This document shows, piece after piece, positions 18,615 through 22,500 of a stretch of 22,500 nucleotides of DNA. Every line of letters begins with the position of its first letter. Position 1 is the stretch's first letter. Under the pieces are notes generated by a model. That model did not search any database. It had not been told where the DNA came from and saw nothing but the letters and a program-made list of their open reading frames with translations. A program made the translations under genes and the position numbers. This DNA comes from Prorocentrum cordatum. Taxonomy: Eukaryota > Sar > Dinophyceae > Prorocentrales > Prorocentraceae. Location: contig CAUYUJ010006321.1 in NCBI GenBank assembly GCA_963575745.1, forward strand, positions 1-22,500. The letters are read 5' to 3'.

Positions 18615-19381
18615 TCACATTGAGGGAAACCACTCCGCCCCTACGGACGGGAGCGGCGGCAAACCTGTTGAACGTGCAGTCTGCGCATCTGCCAACGAGC
18701 CCGCGCGTGATGCCGCGCCGCCCCTATATGCACCCACATCTACACACGCCGTATCTGGCACATCGCTGGACAACTCTGGTTTCACATCTGGGCGGTGTCG
18801 CTTGATGCCTGATCGCTCATCTGATTCATGCCCCCCTGCAGCGGCTGGTCGCTTCAACATGCCAGCTGGTTTCTTGCCGACAACTATCTCCGTGCCTGGC
18901 GTGTCAACGCATGCCCCTGCCGCCGCCTTGTCAGTTGCCTTTTTCTCCCTCACGAGCCAGAGTTTTTTTTCTGCTTCCAGTGTAACTTTTTCCTCGCCCT
19001 GCGCATATCGCTCTGCCCACACCTTGAACTGAGCAGCTGCCTTGGCCTCGTCGATATACCCCTGCATTCCCATGATCTGTGCTGGTTTTTTGCCCCTCCG
19101 CGGCTGCCACAACGTCATCCACCTGGCATGGCGTTTGTTTGTGTACTTGAGCTCCAACGGATTGTTATCTTTATCAATTCCCGACCATATGAGAACATCA
19201 GGTTTGGACTTCCCAGGTGTACCGTCAGCTGCATCAGATCTCGTATTCGGGATGATCCATATCATGCCGTCTGTCCATTTCGCAAACAAGTTGTCGCATG
19301 GTTTCGTGCCTTTCTGTACTGACGTGAACTCGGGCGTGGCCTTCTTTTTCCCCTGGATGGCAACCTTCGGCGTCCTCGTCG
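18615..19381 (-). CDS. exon B of gene 4
   Basis: 255 complete codons after two bases that finish the split codon. It runs from ATRTPKVAIQGKKK to a terminal EWFPSM and stop. The first ATG-free part of the frame confirms that it is not an independent gene. Confidence 0.55.
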
Positions 19382-20643
19382 CTGCCTGCTGATGCACAAG
19401 CGTCAATCACAGCATGGCGATGCTAGCAGGGCTGGGGGCGAGAGAACAAACAACGAGAACCACTGCGAAATCGCCTGGAGCGGCGGGGTTGCGCCTGGAC
19501 GACGGGTCAATGAGGATTCGGGCGGGGCCGCATTCAGGGCCGTACGAACGCTAAGTGATCACCCCATTGACATACACATTGACCTCCCATTGACCTACCA
19601 TTGACCGCCATTGACCGCATTTGACCTCGGAGGTCAATGGTGGTCAATGGGTGGTCAATGGAGGGTCAACGCTCCCCCCTCACTCACGCACAGCTCGATT
19701 TCTAAAACTAACGCTCGCCACCATAGTACACGTGCTTTAATGATTCAACCCATATTCGCCTGCATGTCGGGAAGATATTCGAAGACGTATTTGTCGGTGT
19801 CATCGATCTCCTCCTGCTCATCATCGTCCTTTGCATCCTCCTCGTCCGCTTCCTCCTCCACGTCACCTTCGCCCTCCTCTTCCTCGCCATCTTCGGCGCC
19901 GTCTGATGCTGCATCCTCTGGTGAGACAGGAACAGCTGGAGCGGCGACTGGCCGAGCTTTGGATGATGCATTGATGTCACCTCCCCGTGCCAGAAGCTGT
20001 TGCGCCCACTTTGGCGGTGTGTCTTTGCGGATGGCATTGCCGATATGATTCATCGCAACCCGTATCTGCTTGGACATCTGGTCGGCCCATGATTCCAGCT
20101 CGCTCGCAAGATGCCAGCTCGGTTCGTTGGCACGGGCCAGCTCCTGCAGCACTGATTCCAGTTGTTTCTGGTTGAAACCTCCGCCTGATGCGATAGCCCT
20201 CAGAGAAATCAAGAATTCACCGTGCTGGACGAGCGTCTCCTCACAATGTGGGGATCTCATCTTCATTCTCGGGTAACTGAATGACGTCTCGGGGTGTGTG
20301 ATATAGTTCTTAGACCGCCTGCCTACTGAAGGCACCCTGGTGCGTATACGTCTGCGCGTGTCGTGTTGTATTGTGGGTGCGATGCCGATTCATCGAGTAT
20401 GTTCTGGTGTGTCTTGTTTGCGTTCCTTCACCTGTACGATCGTACATGTTACGCCACCACATTACTCGTTGTTTCTCTCTACTTGGTAATCGGGCAGGCG
20501 GGCGGTGGCAAAGCCATTCAGCTGATTTCCATCACTCGTGCCATGTCCTCTTCGCCCAGCTCCAATGCACTCCTGCCCCCTCGGTCGTCGTCACGCGCCG
20601 AGCCATCACCGCATGCTTTGCTAGCAGGGCGTCGACTGATCAT
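18615..20643 (-). CDS. split gene 4, unknown acidic/basic protein
   Basis: Two main exons are recognised. Exon A (about 20300-19750) has a helical block (QKQLESVLQELARANEPSW), WAQQLLARGG, a long Asp/Glu-rich stretch and DKYVFEYLPDMQ. Exon B (19381-18615) has LFAKWTDGMIWIIPNTRSD, LELKYTNKRHARW, KKPAGMLKRPAAA and a Ser/Asp-rich tail. A GTTGAATC donor after ATGG at 19750 and a GGCAG acceptor before 19381 are both phase 1 and join the frames (QANM to ATRTPKV). A short upstream frame (20643-20518) may be the first exon. I recall the order acidic tail, YVFxY, then WxDG..xIP from dinoflagellate multicopy proteins. The KRPAA motif is basic and could act in DNA or RNA binding or nuclear import; this is inference. 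Function unknown. Confidence 0.5.
19564..19672. repeat. single palindromic TTGACC unit in an intron
   Basis: Left half: CATTGACC words. Centre: TTGACCTCGGAGGTCAA, a perfect palindrome around one base. Right half: GGTCAATGG words, closing with GGTCAACGC. It is the one-copy equivalent of the 84-bp unit at 6311-6765. It lies inside the inferred intron of gene 4 (19749-19382). Confidence 0.92.
19750..20300 (-). CDS. exon A of gene 4
   Basis: Protein-like from about YPRMKMRSPHCEE to YLPDMQANM. The open frame extends further upstream, to a GTG at 20335, but probably through intron. The acidic stretch is coded by GAG/GAC-rich sequence, possibly of microsatellite origin. Confidence 0.5.
20518..20643 (-). 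CDS. possible first exon of gene 4
   Basis: ATG at 20643, 41 codons, TGA at 20520-20518. The peptide starts MISRRPASKACGDGSARDDD and ends GEEDMARVMEIS. Its composition suits a protein N-terminus and it lies about 70 bp from the border of element F. A GT within ARVM could serve as donor to exon A, but the join is not resolved. Confidence 0.35.
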   Translation of the reverse strand: MISRRPASKACGDGSARDDDRGGRSALELGEEDMARVMEIS

Positions 20644-20709
20644 AGTGTCGAAGGTGCTGCGTGAATCGTCTGGTCATCTCGAGCCGAAATTGGCTACTGA
20701 AGCGATGCA

Positions 20710-21737
20710 TCCTATCAGCCCTCTGGACGAAGGTGGTCTAGGGCGTTTCCTTTTCAAACCTCTGGCATTTCCCTGCTCGGGAGGTTCACCCCTTCCTCCG
20801 TGAGGCTGGGCGGGGCTCTCTGCGAGGTGGCACAATGCCATTGTTTGGCCCATAATGGCCCCGAGGGGGCCTTAAACCGCAAGATGGCCTACACCCAAGA
20901 CAGCTATAGATGGTCCAGGGTACTTTCCGACGCACATCCAGGATGTTTCAAGCCGGCGCCAAGAAGGTTGCACATGCTCCCCGAGCTCTCCCAGGACCCA
21001 CTCCATTATGCCAGCACCCACCAACAACCTACGGAAAACACAATGTGTTTGCGTCATCGGTTGTTTGCATCCATTGTGTTTTTGAGGCATCACGATGGCC
21101 CCACGATGGCCCGCGAGAGCACCATGCGTGGCCCACGAGGGCTCCCAGACGGCCCACCAAGCGCACAAGAACGCTCCAAGAATGGCCCACACAATGCGAC
21201 ATTCTTGAGCCTCCGAGGTGGTGGAGTGGTAGAATTTAGTACCCCCACTTTTTTGAAACATGGTGCCCAAGACTGCCCCGCGAGGCGCCCCAGACCCCCC
21301 AACGAGCTCCAAGAGGGCCCCAAGTTTAAACTTAGCTCCAAGACAGCTCCAATGTAGCTCCAAGACACCCCACGGGAAGTCCATGATCGCCTCGATGTGG
21401 CTTCGAGATGTCGTGCGATACGCTTACCATATGGAATACCAAGGTGTTGCTTGTACCCGCTTCCATCTTAAACTTTGTTGCGGGGAACTATGTGTTATCA
21501 TGGTTTCTTCTGGCCCAGTGTGTATATACATATGCAGACACCTGCGCTAGAGCCGCTCACCACGGGGAGCACCGCGTCGCACCTTGCACGGAATTACACC
21601 TTAAGCTGTGTGCTACGTGTGATCATTGGTGTTCTGAAGACGTTCGTGCAATTGCATGCTTCCAACGGTCCCTGATTTCCCAATTCCCTTACTGATCGTT
21701 TCTGGACGGGCTGGTGGGGGTGCTAGCAGCGTCAAGA
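20710..21737 (-). mobile_element. CCACCAGCCC element, copy F
   Basis: TCCTATCAGCCCTCTGGACG starts it and GACGGGCTGGTGGGGGTGC then AGCGTCAAG ends it (plus strand). The body has GGCCCCACGATGGCCC words. It is the most diverged of the full copies: the poly-G is reduced and the internal CTTCAATGCGGGAAG box has become AACTTTGTTGCGGGGAA. Immediately outside the right end comes CTTGACACCGC, a partial inverted copy of its own terminus. Confidence 0.75.
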
Positions 21738-21863
21738 CTTGACACCGCTGAGCTGCTAATAGAGAGGGTTTTGAAATCTACGAGTCTTGTTAACCTGATA
21801 GCCTCTGCATATTCGGAGCTGCGTGGGCACAAACCTTTGAACATAATCGATCATCACATGTGG
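21738..21863 (+). CDS. possible exon fragment, unknown protein
   Basis: A plus-strand frame next to the end of element F reads LDTAELLIERVLKSTSLVNL and IASAYSELRGHKPLNIIDHH. It is helical and not repetitive. The minus strand is also open here, and no partner exon was found. Confidence 0.25.
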
Positions 21864-22068
21864 GCGCCAAATGCGCGCTGCGGGCTGCCATGCGCTCGGT
21901 GGGCGACGACGCGGGAGCGAGGGGAGGGGGGAGGAGGAATATGAGGGGACGGAGGCGGAAGTTGCTAGCATGAGCTGGGATGGGACGATATACCGAGGAG
22001 CTTTGTTGCGTGGGTGACGGGAATGAGGGATGATGGGCCCTAAACCCTCTGTTGCCCGCTAATTTGAT

Positions 22069-22113
22069 GCGTTGACCCCCCATTGACCACACATTGACCC
22101 CCATTGACCCTCA
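22069..22113. repeat. short TTGACC-box array
   Basis: GCGTTGACC followed by CCCCATTGACC, ACACATTGACC, CCCCATTGACC and CTCATTGC. Only one half of the palindromic unit is present. It directly follows (minus sense) a candidate exon. Confidence 0.8.
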
Positions 22114-22129
22114 TTGCTTTCCCATCTAC

Positions 22130-22350
22130 CCCATATGAGACCAGAGCGTTGGACATGTTGAAAGCTAACAGAGGGGAAACCATCATAACTTTCTTAAAAA
22201 CTTGAACCCGTGACGCGAGCAAACGGCCCAATCTCTTGAGCTGCGTCCAGCCGTGGTGGCGAGGATGGCTCGACTTCCACAACATCTCGAACCTACTCCA
22301 GATTTCGTAAAAAAGGGGAGGGGGTCTGGACCCTCCAAGACACGCCATTT
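22130..22350 (-). CDS. possible exon, unknown protein
   Basis: The minus-strand frame is protein-like from about FYEIWSRFEMLWKSS through KRLGRLLASRVQVFKKVMM to NMSNALVSYG. Beyond that it enters the TTGACC repeat, as happens at the end of exon 1 of gene 1. Function unknown. Confidence 0.35.
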
Positions 22351-22500
22351 CAGACCTCCCCCGTGGGAGAACCCTCTGAAACATCGTCCCCAGACACCCC
22401 ATGCCCTCCAAGATAGCCTGGAAGAGACCCCCCCCGAAATGAGACCCCCCCTCCCTGCATTACGAAATCTAGAGTGTATCCTCTAGCTCTCGCGCTGCCC

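Overview
The window looks like nuclear DNA of a protist, most likely a dinoflagellate. The coding signal comes as short exons separated by introns. Nearly all of it is on the minus strand. It sits in a large excess of microsatellites, poly-G/poly-C runs and dispersed repeats. Several exons resemble multicopy protein families that I remember from dinoflagellate gene models; that is recall, not a search. There is no bacterial operon structure and I recognised no RNA gene.

Layout. 1-2023 is almost all simple sequence: (CCT)n, then (CTC)n facing (GGA)n, then a 0.9-kb (GAT)n tract. 2030-5160 holds a GC-rich block, AT/CT microsatellites and little that is coding. 5164-7343 (minus) is the best gene: three exons join through two GT-AG introns into a 359-residue frame with the motif order of a C5-cytosine-methyltransferase-like fold. 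Its first intron carries five tandem copies of an 84-bp palindromic unit. 7973-14452 (minus) is a second, much interrupted gene with a basic N-terminal exon, a Cys-rich exon and a C-terminal region with two frameshifts. It may derive from a DDE (CACTA/Plavaka-like) transposase. Its introns are filled by a dispersed element family. 16058-16744 (minus) is a third coding block, broken by one in-frame TGA. 18615-20643 (minus) is a fourth split gene, and 22130-22350 (minus) a possible exon of a fifth. Three weaker plus-strand exon candidates lie at 7349, 17952 and 21738.

Two repeat families organise the accessory part. (1) An element of about 1 kb has conserved ends, a TCCC(C)ACCAGCCC inverted repeat and a body of GGCCCCAAGA-type words. 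Five complete copies lie at 9094-10149, 11339-12387, 12388-13771, 16877-17947 and 20710-21737. A sixth is split into 11096-11338 and 13772-14287 by two of the others, which are nested head to head inside it. The split copy fills the gap between two exons of gene 2, so it behaves like an introner (an intron-making transposon). (2) A family of TTGACC/GGTCAA box arrays occurs at 6311-6765, 15510-15640, 19564-19672 and 22069-22113, with a decayed trace near 4100. Two of these sit inside introns whose reading frames I could join.

What is not resolved: true start codons, the exact splice sites of gene 2, and whether the frameshifts and the in-frame TGA are biological decay or consensus errors. No database or alignment was run.
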